DNA from: Bacteroidales bacterium F22
Lineage (GTDB): Bacteria > Bacteroidota > Bacteroidia > Bacteroidales > Bacteroidaceae
Length of the DNA stretch: 64,000 nucleotides
NCBI GenBank assembly: GCA_029541985.1
Contig: CP095414.1
Span: 1,488,001-1,552,000, forward strand
Reading direction: 5' to 3'
Below the pieces are notes generated by a model that saw only the letters and a program-made list of their open reading frames with translations, had not been told where the DNA came from and did not search any database. Made by a program: the position numbers and the translations under genes. Shown in pieces: positions 33,432 through 43,783 of this stretch. Each line of letters starts with the position of its first letter. Position 1 is the first letter of the stretch.

Positions 33432-36400
33432 TTAGAATGTAGCTTTGATATTCACACCAAATGAACGGGTAGAAGGGACAGACATGTTGTTATATCCACT
33501 ACTTCCGTTTCCTGTTCCTGTAATTTGCTCAGGATCTGAATCACCATCTTTGTATAGGAAGAATAAGTTACGACCTACGGCATTGATAGTCAAGTTCTTA
33601 GATACTCCGAATACATTGCGGAAAGTATAACCCAAAGACAACTCACGCATTCTGAAGTTTGTCGCACTGTTTAGGTACTCAGAGGCTACAGAGTTTGCTT
33701 TGTTGTAATATGTTTGAGCATCAATCATAGTACCGTCACCTGCGTCGATACCACCGTTGTCACGAGCAGTCGCAGAAGCTTGAGTGACACCCCAGCTATC
33801 AAGACTCATCTGTGTAACATCTAGGTAGTCTCCACCGATGCTTCCGTTGAATAAGAAATATAATTGCCAGTTTTTGTAATCAAAACGGTTACTCCAACCT
33901 ACACTCCATTTAGGATTTACATTTCCTACTTTTTCGTACTCTGAAGAAATCGTAGGTGCGCCATCTTCATCTAGCACGAGGACACCATCAGCATCACGTA
34001 CAAAGACTTTAGAATAAACATCACCATAAGAACCGCCTTCGACAAGTCTCATTGACATCCCGTTAGTGTTACCAATCTCAGCATAGTCCAAACGATCTTC
34101 GTCTAGGATACCTGAACGGTCATCCAATTTCTTAATCTCATTTTGGTTCCAGCTCATGTTAGCTCCAGTCTTCCAAGTGATGTTATCACCTAGCATCATA
34201 GAATAATCGATAGAAGCCTCGATACCCATATTCTGGATATTACCTGCATTGAAGTAATATTTGCTATAACCAGTTCCACTAGGAGCTGACATAGAGAAGT
34301 ATTGGTTGGTATTGTTGGTCTTGTAGAAAGTCACATCCATGTTGATACGGTTATTCAACAATGACAAGTCGAAACCAGCCTCTAATGAACGCATCTTCTC
34401 TGGTTCCATCTCTGAGAATGGACTAGTGGTATTGAATTGAACTTGACCTAACTTGAGGGTATTCATCGGATAAGTAATGTATGCTGGCATACCGTTACCT
34501 ACGATAGAGTAGCTACCACGTACCTTGAACAAGTTAATCAATTCTGGCATCTCTACCATGTCGCTGATGACTGCTGTCAAACCAACTGATGGGTAGAAGA
34601 ATGATTCATTGTTTGTAAAGGCCAAAGTAGAAGACCAGTCATTACGACCTGTAATGTCCAAGAAAAGCATGTCCTTGTAACCAAATTGAGCGGTTGCAAA
34701 CGCTGAGTTTAGACGCTCTTTGGATGCTGACTCACCGTCTTTTTGTTTCTCGATATTTTGTTTTGCAAAAATATTAGGAACAACTAAGTCGCCTCGGATA
34801 CTGTTTGAATAAGTCTCTTGGTCTGTGAAACTGATACCAGCAGATGCAGATACAGTGAAGTCCTCTAAGAACTTCGTATTGTAATTGGCCATCAAGTCAC
34901 CATAGAATTGACTATGAGTGAACAATCTGTTTTCATAACCTCCGTTAGCACCAACGATAGTCTGGCTAGTAGAAGCATAAGAATTGCGATTGTAAGTATC
35001 TTCTGAACGGTCATAAGACAAACGTCCTTGGATATTCAAGTTGTCTAGGATGTCATAACGAACGATTCCAGAAGCAATCGTACGACGACGATATTCTTCA
35101 GTCTTGTTCTTATTGATAGTCCAATAAGGGTTGTTACTTTCGTGTGTGTTGGTATCCATGTACCAGTTCTGTACATCGTAGTTCTTCGCACTATCAAAGT
35201 TTGAATAGTTGTCTTTATAAGCACTGAAATCACCGTTTGCAGGGAAACGATACAAACCAGCTAGTGGATTGTAATACATACCTGATGCAGGACGATTCTG
35301 TACTTTCTGTACGATATAGTTCAAGCTAACATCTACGTGTAGTTTGCCATCTAGTCCAAGCATGCTTTCCTTTAAAGTCATGTTGTGGCGACTAAATTCG
35401 TTGTTTGGCACGACACCTGATGAAGTCGTATTGGCATAAGATGCAAAAGTCTGTGCATTCTTAGTACCTCCACTTAGGGATACAGAATTGATAAAGGTAG
35501 AACCTGTCTGGAAGAAATCGTCTACACGGTTAGCTCCCTTTTTGCTATCGCTGTCTGTTAGTTTTTCACCCCAACTCTGAGAAGATAAAGAGCCATCGTT
35601 GTTGACTACTGCTCCGTAAGTATCTTGAAGATTAGGATAAGAACTGATTTGGTCAAAAGTAAGACTACTAGAGAAGTCGATTCTGATCTTTCCTTCACGA
35701 CCTTTTTTAGTAGTAATCAAAATCACACCGTTAGAAGCCATGCTACCGTAAAGAGCAGCTGCAGAAGCCCCTTTCAATACGTTGATGCTTGCGATGTCAT
35801 CTGGATTGATATTTGATAACGCGTCACCACCATCACGGTCAGAGAAGCCGTCACCACCCTGAGATGAAGAATAGTTACTCATAGGCATACCGTCAAGAAC
35901 AATCAATGGTTGGTTATTACCTTGAGCTGACTTGTTACCACGAATCACGATTTTAGCAGAACCACCTGCACCTGAAGCACTAGTAGTAATGTTTACACCT
36001 GCTGATTTTCCTTGCAAGCTATTAATCATATTCGTTTCTTTGGCACGAGTTAATTCGTTACCTCCTACGCGTTGAGTAGCATAAGTCAATGATTTAGATT
36101 TACGTTTGATACCCATCGCAGTAACTACGACTTCGTCAATCTTTACTCCATCATTTTTCATATCCACATCAATCACACTACGTTTACCTACAGTAATCTC
36201 TTGAGTGTCCAAACCAATGTATGAGAAGACAAGCACGTCATCTTCATTTGCTTGAATCGTATACTTACCGTCAAAGTCAGTAATTACACCTACAGTGGTA
36301 CCTTTTATAAGTACAGTGGCACCGATCAATGGCTCATTTACAGAAGTGTCTGTGACAGTTCCTGTAATGGTCTTTTGAGCCCAAACATTTGCACATGTCC

Positions 36401-36440
36401 CTATGATGAGGAACAGCAATACATAAATGTTTTTCTTCAT
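33432..36440 (-). CDS. SusC/RagA family TonB-linked outer-membrane transporter
   Basis: About 1002 residues from the ATG of MKKNIYVLLFLIIGTCANVWAQ, whose signal peptide would be cut after AQ; an upstream extension of 16 codons is unlikely. Residues about 24-110 are the carboxypeptidase-regulatory-like domain (TITGTVTDTSVNEPLIGATVLIKGT), followed by the plug (KIDEVVVTAMGIKRK, LIVLDGMPMSN, DIASINVLKGASAAALYGSMASNGVILITTKKG) and a long beta-barrel ending in aromatic FGVNIKATF. It forms a nutrient-import complex with the SusD-like protein downstream, energised by TonB. The pair stands alone without sensor or enzyme genes. Confidence 0.94.
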   Translation of the reverse strand: MKKNIYVLLFLIIGTCANVWAQKTITGTVTDTSVNEPLIGATVLIKGTTVGVITDFDGKYTIQANEDDVLVFSYIGLDTQEITVGKRSVIDVDMKNDGVKIDEVVVTAMGIKRKSKSLTYATQRVGGNELTRAKETNMINSLQGKSAGVNITTSASGAGGSAKIVIRGNKSAQGNNQPLIVLDGMPMSNYSSSQGGDGFSDRDGGDALSNINPDDIASINVLKGASAAALYGSMASNGVILITTKKGREGKIRIDFSSSLTFDQISSYPNLQDTYGAVVNNDGSLSSQSWGEKLTDSDSKKGANRVDDFFQTGSTFINSVSLSGGTKNAQTFASYANTTSSGVVPNNEFSRHNMTLKESMLGLDGKLHVDVSLNYIVQKVQNRPASGMYYNPLAGLYRFPANGDFSAYKDNYSNFDSAKNYDVQNWYMDTNTHESNNPYWTINKNKTEEYRRRTIASGIVRYDILDNLNIQGRLSYDRSEDTYNRNSYASTSQTIVGANGGYENRLFTHSQFYGDLMANYNTKFLEDFTVSASAGISFTDQETYSNSIRGDLVVPNIFAKQNIEKQKDGESASKERLNSAFATAQFGYKDMLFLDITGRNDWSSTLAFTNNESFFYPSVGLTAVISDMVEMPELINLFKVRGSYSIVGNGMPAYITYPMNTLKLGQVQFNTTSPFSEMEPEKMRSLEAGFDLSLLNNRINMDVTFYKTNNTNQYFSMSAPSGTGYSKYYFNAGNIQNMGIEASIDYSMMLGDNITWKTGANMSWNQNEIKKLDDRSGILDEDRLDYAEIGNTNGMSMRLVEGGSYGDVYSKVFVRDADGVLVLDEDGAPTISSEYEKVGNVNPKWSVGWSNRFDYKNWQLYFLFNGSIGGDYLDVTQMSLDSWGVTQASATARDNGGIDAGDGTMIDAQTYYNKANSVASEYLNSATNFRMRELSLGYTFRNVFGVSKNLTINAVGRNLFFLYKDGDSDPEQITGTGNGSSGYNNMSVPSTRSFGVNIKATF

Positions 36441-36931
36441 AAATTTTAATATTAAAGTTAGTATTAGAGAGTAGATGAAACTATACAAAGGACCTATACC
36501 TCCATCTTTTCTTTTTTACAGTATTAAACCGCCATTAACAAGTAGTAACGATTTAGTTAATTAGTTCAGTTGTTATACTTTCATATGAAAGGCGTATTTT
36601 TCGCTTTTATCCTTTTATATACAGAGCATAACTTTTACGGCACAAATATCCGTCTTTTTTTTTTAGTAAATAACTACTTCTTTTACGTTCAAAAGAATAA
36701 ATATTATGCTATTGCGATATGTAACAGAATTGTATCAATTTACAATGCTAATATATTAGATTTGATGAAGATTTTTTCACATTTGAACTTCCGAAAAGAG
36801 GCCATCTAATAGTCCTTATGGGAGTAATATACAAAAAAGAGCCTATCCCCAAGCAGGAATAGGCTCTTTTCGTTAACTATATTGTTAACTATATCTTCGA
36901 TAAGCTAACAGACTTAATGCTATCTTATTTA
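36441..36931. other. Intergenic region between susC and proS
   Basis: About 490 AT-rich bases. It contains the proS terminator at 36835-36870 and, on the minus strand, a weak -7-like GATATTTG at 36643-36650 (seven of eight) that could serve susC with a long leader of about 195 bases. A 79-codon plus-strand frame here is AT-driven and not believed. No other structure is evident. Confidence 0.5.
36835..36870 (-). terminator. Terminator of proS
   Basis: A 12-bp stem AAAAGAGCCTAT/ATAGGCTCTTTT. On the minus strand it is followed by T-rich sequence, and it lies about 62 bases after the proS stop. Confidence 0.85.
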
Positions 36932-38413
36932 TTAATAGGCTCTAGCAAAGATCACGCGCTGTGCAGATGGTTTACCGGTCACCATGCATTTACCTGGTGT
37001 CTTGTCGCCATCCAATGGGATACAACGAATCGTTGCTTTGGTTTCATTTTTGATTTTCTCTTCGGTCTCTGCGGTGCCGTCCCAATGACAAAGGAAGAAT
37101 CCCCCGCCCTCGATTTTCTCTTTAAATTCATCGTAGCTATCTACTTCTTGTGTCATGGCTGCTCGTTGGTCGAGTGCCTTCTGGAAGATGTTGGCTTGGA
37201 TGTCTTCTAGGAGTTGTGCGACATGGGCTTCGATACCCTCGACAGGAAGGTTTGTCTTCTCCAAGGTATCACGACGCATCACCTCGATGGTTCCGTTCTC
37301 TAAGTCACGGGCACCGATAACGAGACGAACAGGGACGCCCTTGAGTTCATAGTCAGCGAATTTGAATCCAGCTCGTTTGTTGTCCGAGTCATCATATTTC
37401 ACGGAGATGCCCATGGATTTGAGTTGTGCTACGATGGCATTGGCCTTTTCACTTACTTTCGCTAATTGCTCTTCTCCTTTATATATAGGGATGATGACTA
37501 CTTGGATAGGCGCCAACTTAGGAGGAAGCACGAGTCCGTTGTCATCGGAGTGTGTCATGATGAGTGCCCCCATCAGACGAGTAGAAACACCCCATGAGGA
37601 AGCCCATACATAATCCATCTTGTTCTCACGATTGGAGAATTGTACGTCGAAGGCTTTGGCGAAGTTCTGTCCGAGGAAGTGAGAAGTTCCACTCTGCAAG
37701 GCTTTTCCGTCTTGCATCATGGCTTCTATGGTATAGGTATCTAGGGCTCCTGCGAAACGCTCGGTAGCACTCTTGACCCCTTTGATGACGGGCATGGCCA
37801 TATATTGTTCAGCGAAGTCGCCGTATAGGTTAATCATCCGTACGGTCTCGGCTTCTGCTTCTTGACGGGTCTCGTGAGCGGTATGTCCTTCTTGCCATAG
37901 GAATTCGGCAGTTCGCAAGAACATGCGGGTACGCATCTCCCAACGCATGACATTGGCCCATTGGTTACATAGGATAGGCAGGTCACGATACGAGGTAATC
38001 CAATTGCGGTAGGTATTCCAGATGATGGTCTCAGAAGTAGGTCGTATGATGAGTTCTTCTTCTAGTTTCGCTGAGGGGTCTACCACGACACCTGTCCCGT
38101 TAGGGTCTTGCATCAAACGATGATGAGTCACTACGGCACATTCTTTTGCAAATCCTTCTACATGTTCGGCTTCTTTACTGAGGAAAGATTTTGGAATCAA
38201 GAGTGGAAAATAAGCATTGACGTGTCCGGTTTCTTTAAACATGTCATCCAACTGACGCTGTATCTTCTCCCAGATGGCGTAGCCATAAGGTTTGATGACC
38301 ATGCATCCACGTACTGCAGATTGTTCTGCTAGGTTTGCTTTGAGTACTAAATCATTGTACCACTGAGAGTAGCTCTCGCTGCGCTTGGTTAGATTTTTGA
38401 GTTGTTTTGCCAT
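36932..38413 (-). CDS. proS: Prolyl-tRNA synthetase (archaeal/eukaryotic-type, short form)
   Basis: A 493-residue class II synthetase that charges tRNA-Pro. It lacks the editing insertion of the long bacterial enzyme. Seen are [35 protein letters not shown] at the N terminus, [36 protein letters not shown] (motif 2), and [12 protein letters not shown]. The anticodon-binding domain follows, with the C-terminal end [18 protein letters not shown]. Length and features match the short form common in Bacteroidota. The gene is monocistronic and divergent from the NUDIX-TPR gene. Confidence 0.96.
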   Translation of the reverse strand: MAKQLKNLTKRSESYSQWYNDLVLKANLAEQSAVRGCMVIKPYGYAIWEKIQRQLDDMFKETGHVNAYFPLLIPKSFLSKEAEHVEGFAKECAVVTHHRLMQDPNGTGVVVDPSAKLEEELIIRPTSETIIWNTYRNWITSYRDLPILCNQWANVMRWEMRTRMFLRTAEFLWQEGHTAHETRQEAEAETVRMINLYGDFAEQYMAMPVIKGVKSATERFAGALDTYTIEAMMQDGKALQSGTSHFLGQNFAKAFDVQFSNRENKMDYVWASSWGVSTRLMGALIMTHSDDNGLVLPPKLAPIQVVIIPIYKGEEQLAKVSEKANAIVAQLKSMGISVKYDDSDNKRAGFKFADYELKGVPVRLVIGARDLENGTIEVMRRDTLEKTNLPVEGIEAHVAQLLEDIQANIFQKALDQRAAMTQEVDSYDEFKEKIEGGGFFLCHWDGTAETEEKIKNETKATIRCIPLDGDKTPGKCMVTGKPSAQRVIFARAY

Positions 38414-38454
38414 TTATATGTCTTATTTTATAATTATTCACTACATTGAAGGGG

Positions 38455-38462
38455 CAAAAGTA
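38455..38462 (-). promoter_or_regulatory. Predicted -7 element for proS
   Basis: TACTTTTG on the minus strand, a full match to TAnnTTTG, 42 bases upstream of the start. No clear -33 box. Confidence 0.5.
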
Positions 38463-38481
38463 GTGATTTTCATTGACATTG

Positions 38482-38513
38482 ATTGCACCAGAAAAGCAAA
38501 AACTGTATTTTTG
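38482..38513 (+). promoter_or_regulatory. Promoter of the NUDIX-TPR gene
   Basis: ATTG at 38482-38485, 20 bases, then TATTTTTG at 38506-38513 (full -7 match). The leader would be very short, about 12 bases before the ATG. Confidence 0.5.
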
Positions 38514-38531
38514 TCCAAAACAAGAAGTAAT

Positions 38532-41500
38532 ATGACTCATCCTTTGACCCTTTTTAAATATTGTCCCAAATGTGGCTCGTCCCATTTCGAGGTGCGTAAT
38601 GCGAAAGCAAAAGTATGTACGGACTGTGGCTTCGTGTATTATTTTAATCCGAGTGCTGCGGTGGTGGCATTGATTGTCAATCCTAGCGGGGAACTCTTGG
38701 TCACCCGCAGGGCTCATGACCCGGCCAAAGGCACGATGGATTTGGTGGGAGGCTTCGTGGATGCTGACGAGACGGTGGAACAGGCTGTGGCTCGTGAGGT
38801 GATGGAGGAGACGGATATGCGGGTGACAAAAACCGAGTATCTCTTCTCGATTCCAAATATCTATCCTTATAAAGGTTTCGAGGTGCATACCACAGATCTT
38901 TTCTTTCGCTGCGAGGTGGAGGATTATGATACCTTCGCTCCGCATGATGATGTGACTAACTTGTTCTATGTGCCGGTGCAGCAGTTGGATGCGCATCAGT
39001 TCGGCTTGGCGTCTATCAAACAGGGCATCAAGCGATTGGTGACCAATTCGAAGCAATGGCTACTCAAGGGGGCACTGCTGCTCTTGATGTGCGGCCCATT
39101 GGTACCGCAGATGGCTACTCCTGTATCGGCTCAAAGCAGTTGGCAACTGTCGCCCAAGAGCAGTTATACCGCTGCGGCAACGGCGTTCTCACGCGAGAGC
39201 AAGGGGGCGTATGACTTATTGCAAAAGCATCTCCAGGAGTATCCTGACTCTCCATATAAGAATACAGTATTTGCGATGTTGGGCGCTATCGACACCCAGC
39301 AAGGACGCTATGCCCAAGCGGCGTCTTGGTTCGCCAAGAGCCAACTGACTCGCTTGCCTAGAGACCAACGGCAGTACTTATCGCTGATGGCAGCCATCAG
39401 TATGATTCAGGAGAATAAGTTGGATGATGCTCAGGTGGTGCTGAACCGCATGATGAAATATGGTCATGACTATGAATCGGACTACACCTATTATATAGGG
39501 TACATCGATTATGTACGTGGAGACTATGCACAGGCGGAAGCGAAATTCGACTTGCTGGTCAGAGATGCGACCTATGGGGAGATCGTTCCTTATTATATAG
39601 GTGAGATGGCACTGGTCAATGGCGATTATGCCAAGGCGTATGCTTCGGCAACGGAGTTTCTGGATAGGTATCCTGAGTCTTCGGACCGCACGGAGAATTA
39701 CCGTATCCACGGGATGGCGGCGTATCATCTGAATAAGTTGGCTGAGACCACGCGGGCACTCAAGAGGTATCGTGAGCAAAGCAAGCAACCGCGATTGGAT
39801 GCGATGTATATCTACGGACTAGCGGCGTATAAACAACGGGAGTATAGTTTGGCACTGCCTCTTTTTACGGAGGCAACCAAGAGTAAAGATATGGCGCTGG
39901 TGGCAAACAGTTATCTCCAACGGGGGATGTGTCTGTTGCAGTTGAACCGCAAGGAAGAGGCGCAACAGGCGTTTGCACAAGCGAGTAAACAAGGCCCTAA
40001 AGGGGTGGCAGAGAAGGCGCAGTACAATTATGCGGTGGCGATTCAAGCGGCAGCTCCCAAGGAGACGACGACTTGGATTCCGTTGATGACTGCTTTTCTC
40101 AAGGAGTATCCGCAGACGGTTTACAAAGATGAAATCAATGAGTATCTGGCGGATGGGTATATCCTCGAAGAGGCGTATGCACAAGCACTGACGCATATCA
40201 ATCGTATCGCCAAGCCGAGTAAACAGTTGCTAGTGGCCAAGGCGAATATCTTGGTGGAGATGGCGGCACAAGCGGTCAGTGAGAAGGCGTATCAAAAGGC
40301 GGATGCGTATCTAGCAGAGATTCGTTCGCTCAAGAGTATCAACCCGCAAGCAGCACTCAAAGGAGGGTATTGGCAGGGCGAGATTTACCAGAAGCAGGAG
40401 AAGATAGAAGCGGCACAAAAGGCGTATGTGAGTTATCTCGAAAGTCAACCGCCATTGGGGGATAAGTTGCGCGCACGAGCACTGTATAACTTGGGCTATT
40501 GTTCGTTCAATACCAAGGATTATGACCGGGCAAAGGGGTACTTCACGGCATTTCTTGCATTGCCGAACTTGAAAGATGCCTTTACTCAGGGCGATGCGTA
40601 TAACCGCTTGGGGGATTGTGCCTTTTACAAGCGGGATTTTGCACAAGCGAAAGTGGAATATACTCATGCAGCGAAGGTGGCTGCGGATGAAACCACGGCG
40701 TATGCACTGTATCAACAGGGCATCATCGCGGGTTTACAACAGCAGTTTGAACTTAAGGAGACGCTGATGCATCGGGTCAGAAATGACTTCCCTCACTCTG
40801 AACAGGCGTCGCCTGCTTATTATCAGGAAGCGAGAGCGCTGGTGGACCAGAAGAAGAATGAACAGGCGATTTGGGTGCTTCAGGATTTGCGGGTGACGGA
40901 TAAGACGAGTCAATGGGGACGCAAGGCGGCAGCGGAGATTGCGCTGTTGTATTATCAGGATAAACGCTACGCGGAGGCGATTGAGGCGTATAAGGATGTG
41001 CTGGTGAATTATCCGGGTACGGATGAGGCGACGATGTCTTTACAGGATTTGCGGTCTATTTATGTGGATAGGAATCAGGTGAGTGCTTTTGCTGAATTGG
41101 TCAAGACGCTGCCCAATGTGGAGGCGATTTCGGCTACTGAGCAGGATTCGTTGCTTTTCGTGGCGGCAAAATCATGCTACTTGCGCAAGGAATGGAAGCA
41201 GGCGGAGAGTAGCTTCAAGCAATATGTCAAGAAGGTATCTGGAGGAGAACAGCATCTCGAGAGTCTCTTCTATCTGTATCAAATCAGCCGACGTCAAGGG
41301 GATGTGAAGGGGCAGATTTCTTGGCTCAAGTTGCTGTCTCAAAAGGCGGATAATAAGTATACGACGGAGACGTGGGATGCTTTGGCGCATCTGTATGAAC
41401 AACAAAAGAAATATAATGACGCGGCATCGGCTTATGAGGTGTTGGCTACCCGTACGGCATCTCTCCAGGAGGAGGCGAAGCGTCATCTAATGGCACAACA

Positions 41501-42035
41501 AGGGGTGGTCAATAATGGGTATCCTGCGGGGAGGTATCCGCTAGTGATTGGCTATGCGCGTGAATTGCTTCAGACCAAGGGCTTGTCGCAAGGGATGCAG
41601 ACCAAGGTGCGCTATTTGCTTGCGAAGTCATTACTCAATAATCGACAACCGAAAGGGGCACTGACTGAATTTTCTGTGCTTGCCAAGGATACACAGAATA
41701 AATATGGGGCCGAGGCGAAGTTCCAAGTGGCGCAATTGAACTACCAAGCGAAACAAACGAAGCTGGCGGAAGAGACTATACAGGACTTTATCGCTAAGGG
41801 AACTCCGTATAATTATTGGCTCGCAAGGGCAATGATTCTGGAGGTGGATATCTTGACTGAGAAAGGTGACTTACTCAATGCACAGAGTTATATCGAGGGA
41901 CTCCGAGATGGCTATCAAGGGGATGATGACATCTCTGAGATGCTTCTTCAGCGTATGGATAAGCTAAATGCATTGCGACAAGCGCAAGACAAGAAAAAGA
42001 ATACGGAAGTGAAGACGCAGAAAAAGAATGACTAA
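38532..42035 (+). CDS. NUDIX hydrolase fused in frame to a signal-anchored TPR protein
   Basis: One open frame of 1167 residues from the ATG of MTHPLTLFKYCPKCG. Residues 1-170 form a complete small NUDIX enzyme: a Cys4 zinc ribbon (CPKCG and CTDCG) and the NUDIX box GGFVDADETVEQAVAREVMEETD near 80-103, with the usual Gly of EExG replaced by Asp. At about residues 175-203 follows WLLKGALLLLMCGPLVP and TPVSAQSS, a typical signal peptide. The remaining 960 residues are TPR repeats of the cell-envelope type. Bacteroidales relatives usually have separate NUDIX and TPR genes. In-frame TTG (39036) and GTG (39039) codons could start a separate TPR protein. An outer-membrane barrel gene follows. Confidence 0.85.
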   Translation: MTHPLTLFKYCPKCGSSHFEVRNAKAKVCTDCGFVYYFNPSAAVVALIVNPSGELLVTRRAHDPAKGTMDLVGGFVDADETVEQAVAREVMEETDMRVTKTEYLFSIPNIYPYKGFEVHTTDLFFRCEVEDYDTFAPHDDVTNLFYVPVQQLDAHQFGLASIKQGIKRLVTNSKQWLLKGALLLLMCGPLVPQMATPVSAQSSWQLSPKSSYTAAATAFSRESKGAYDLLQKHLQEYPDSPYKNTVFAMLGAIDTQQGRYAQAASWFAKSQLTRLPRDQRQYLSLMAAISMIQENKLDDAQVVLNRMMKYGHDYESDYTYYIGYIDYVRGDYAQAEAKFDLLVRDATYGEIVPYYIGEMALVNGDYAKAYASATEFLDRYPESSDRTENYRIHGMAAYHLNKLAETTRALKRYREQSKQPRLDAMYIYGLAAYKQREYSLALPLFTEATKSKDMALVANSYLQRGMCLLQLNRKEEAQQAFAQASKQGPKGVAEKAQYNYAVAIQAAAPKETTTWIPLMTAFLKEYPQTVYKDEINEYLADGYILEEAYAQALTHINRIAKPSKQLLVAKANILVEMAAQAVSEKAYQKADAYLAEIRSLKSINPQAALKGGYWQGEIYQKQEKIEAAQKAYVSYLESQPPLGDKLRARALYNLGYCSFNTKDYDRAKGYFTAFLALPNLKDAFTQGDAYNRLGDCAFYKRDFAQAKVEYTHAAKVAADETTAYALYQQGIIAGLQQQFELKETLMHRVRNDFPHSEQASPAYYQEARALVDQKKNEQAIWVLQDLRVTDKTSQWGRKAAAEIALLYYQDKRYAEAIEAYKDVLVNYPGTDEATMSLQDLRSIYVDRNQVSAFAELVKTLPNVEAISATEQDSLLFVAAKSCYLRKEWKQAESSFKQYVKKVSGGEQHLESLFYLYQISRRQGDVKGQISWLKLLSQKADNKYTTETWDALAHLYEQQKKYNDAASAYEVLATRTASLQEEAKRHLMAQQGVVNNGYPAGRYPLVIGYARELLQTKGLSQGMQTKVRYLLAKSLLNNRQPKGALTEFSVLAKDTQNKYGAEAKFQVAQLNYQAKQTKLAEETIQDFIAKGTPYNYWLARAMILEVDILTEKGDLLNAQSYIEGLRDGYQGDDDISEMLLQRMDKLNALRQAQDKKKNTEVKTQKKND

Positions 42036-42052
42036 GAAATATAACAATAATA

Positions 42053-43684
42053 ATGATGATGAAGAATCTAATTTTTACTGTAGGCCTAGGCCTTATCGTA
42101 TGTGCTCCTACATGGGCACAAGTACCAGCCAAACGAGATACGATCAAAGCTCGAGTGGTGGAAGTAGAACAAGAGTACACACCGGTTACAAGTGCTAAGA
42201 ATCGGGTCGTGGTGAGACATCAGAAACAAGCGGTGGCCAATTCGGGTAAACGCAATGCGTATGACACTTCGGCTAGCCAGAGTACCTTTGTCACTAAAGG
42301 GGAGATGCCATCGTTTCGGGCGAGCCAGGTGGGACCTAACGGGACGGCGATGAATTCCCTTCGTATGGGTGCTGGTAACAATGGTAATTTGTTGGGTATC
42401 GGTACGTTTAGCAGTCAGCTGAACAGTACGAATCAATTGGATGGATTCGTCAATTTCCTTGGAGAGAATTGGGATACTCGTGACTACAAGACAAAGGTGG
42501 GTATGAATTTCTTGCATCAGTATGATGACTTCGACTTGTATCTTGGAGGTCAGGTGTCGAACCGAGTATTTAATTATCGCGTCATGCCGATTACTACGAC
42601 AGAGAGCATCATCGAACCTAATCAACAGTATCTCGGAAGCCAATGGGTCGTGGGGGCTAAGTCTCATGATGAAGGATGGGATATCGGTTTCAATAACCAA
42701 TTGCGCTTGACGACTTTCAAGGAGGGACATGCCTTGTACAATGATAAACGTATGTCGGAGGTGAGATTACAACTCCAAGGGGGTGTCTTCGCTGATGTGG
42801 ACGACATGAATCACGTACAGATCAATTATGATGTGAATAACTTCCAGTATGAGGATAATGAGAACGATTATCTCAATGTTAATTTGAATCCTTACTATCA
42901 GTACAAAAATGACCAGTGGTTGATTCATCTAGGGGCAACCATGGATATGAGTTTCGACTATGGCACATTCTATCGTGTGGCTCCGGATATGTTTGCTGAA
43001 TATAGAATCAATAATGATTTCGTCCTTTATGCCAAGGCTACGGGAGGAAAACAAATCAATGATTACAGAACAATGCTTGCTATCAATCCTTTTGCATCAC
43101 TCGTGAATCGCTATAAGGATAGTTATGAACAACTCAATACGGCTATCGGTATCAAGGGGTCACCGGCTATCGGCTTGTGGTTGCATGCTGCCGTAGGATA
43201 TAAGATGGTGACTGATGATTTGCTTCAATCGAGCTTCTTGTCGTATGAGACTATCGTCCCTACGATGTTTGTCGATGACACACAACGGTTGTACGTGAAG
43301 TTCGAGGGTAGTTACGATACGCCTAGTTGTGGTAACTTCCACTGGACAGCTACGGTATATAACAATGATGCGGACCATAAAGTGTCTAAGGACATGATGG
43401 AGAAAGCGACAGTTACTGCGGGCATCAATGCTTATCTAAGTGACCGATTGACGATGAATCTGGACTATGAATATGGGGTAAAAGATGACCAAAAGACGCC
43501 AGGAACTGATCCTATCAATGCGAAAGATATTAATAACTTGACTTTCGGTTTGGCGTATCAGTTTCTACCTAATATCTCCATTTGGGGGGAAGGTCGAAAC
43601 TTGTTTGACTGCCAATACACACGCTATACTTCACACGAAGAACAAGGGATAAATGTGTTGGGAGGAATCACTATTAAGTTCTAA
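42053..43684 (+). CDS. Outer-membrane beta-barrel protein (TonB-receptor-like barrel)
   Basis: A 543-residue exported protein. The signal peptide (MMMKNLIFTVGLGLIVCAPTWAQ) is cut after AQ, and three successive ATG codons make the exact start uncertain by two residues. The mature part starts with a VVEVEQEYTPVTS segment and then shows repeated amphipathic strands ending in aromatic residues, such as YNDKRMSEVRLQLQGGVFADV and FGLAYQFLPNISIWGEGRNLFD. It ends GGITIKF, a typical barrel C terminus. It lacks a TonB plug domain. It follows the TPR gene by 17 bases and is probably cotranscribed, suggesting that the two envelope proteins work together. Confidence 0.8.
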   Translation: MMMKNLIFTVGLGLIVCAPTWAQVPAKRDTIKARVVEVEQEYTPVTSAKNRVVVRHQKQAVANSGKRNAYDTSASQSTFVTKGEMPSFRASQVGPNGTAMNSLRMGAGNNGNLLGIGTFSSQLNSTNQLDGFVNFLGENWDTRDYKTKVGMNFLHQYDDFDLYLGGQVSNRVFNYRVMPITTTESIIEPNQQYLGSQWVVGAKSHDEGWDIGFNNQLRLTTFKEGHALYNDKRMSEVRLQLQGGVFADVDDMNHVQINYDVNNFQYEDNENDYLNVNLNPYYQYKNDQWLIHLGATMDMSFDYGTFYRVAPDMFAEYRINNDFVLYAKATGGKQINDYRTMLAINPFASLVNRYKDSYEQLNTAIGIKGSPAIGLWLHAAVGYKMVTDDLLQSSFLSYETIVPTMFVDDTQRLYVKFEGSYDTPSCGNFHWTATVYNNDADHKVSKDMMEKATVTAGINAYLSDRLTMNLDYEYGVKDDQKTPGTDPINAKDINNLTFGLAYQFLPNISIWGEGRNLFDCQYTRYTSHEEQGINVLGGITIKF

Positions 43685-43744
43685 CCTCCATTGTTAAAAA
43701 TGCAAAAATCTATATATATAGGGAGAGCGCGTCTGCTTTTTTTA

Positions 43745-43752
43745 TACTTTTG
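43745..43752 (+). promoter_or_regulatory. Predicted -7 element for topA
   Basis: TACTTTTG, a full match to TAnnTTTG, 31 bases before the topA start. A short TA-repeat lies about 25 bases upstream in place of a clear -33 box. Confidence 0.5.
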
Positions 43753-43783
43753 TAAATGTAAATCTCACTATTAGAGTAAAATT

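Noticed and set aside
36570-36809. 79-codon plus-strand frame between susC and proS
   Set aside because: It is driven by A/T-rich sequence, has no family likeness or promoter fit, and a terminator follows; treated as non-coding.
38385-38531. Longer N terminus for the NUDIX-TPR protein
   Set aside because: The extra 49 residues overlap proS and cover the promoter at 38482-38513; the ATG at 38532 starts right at the NUDIX family beginning.
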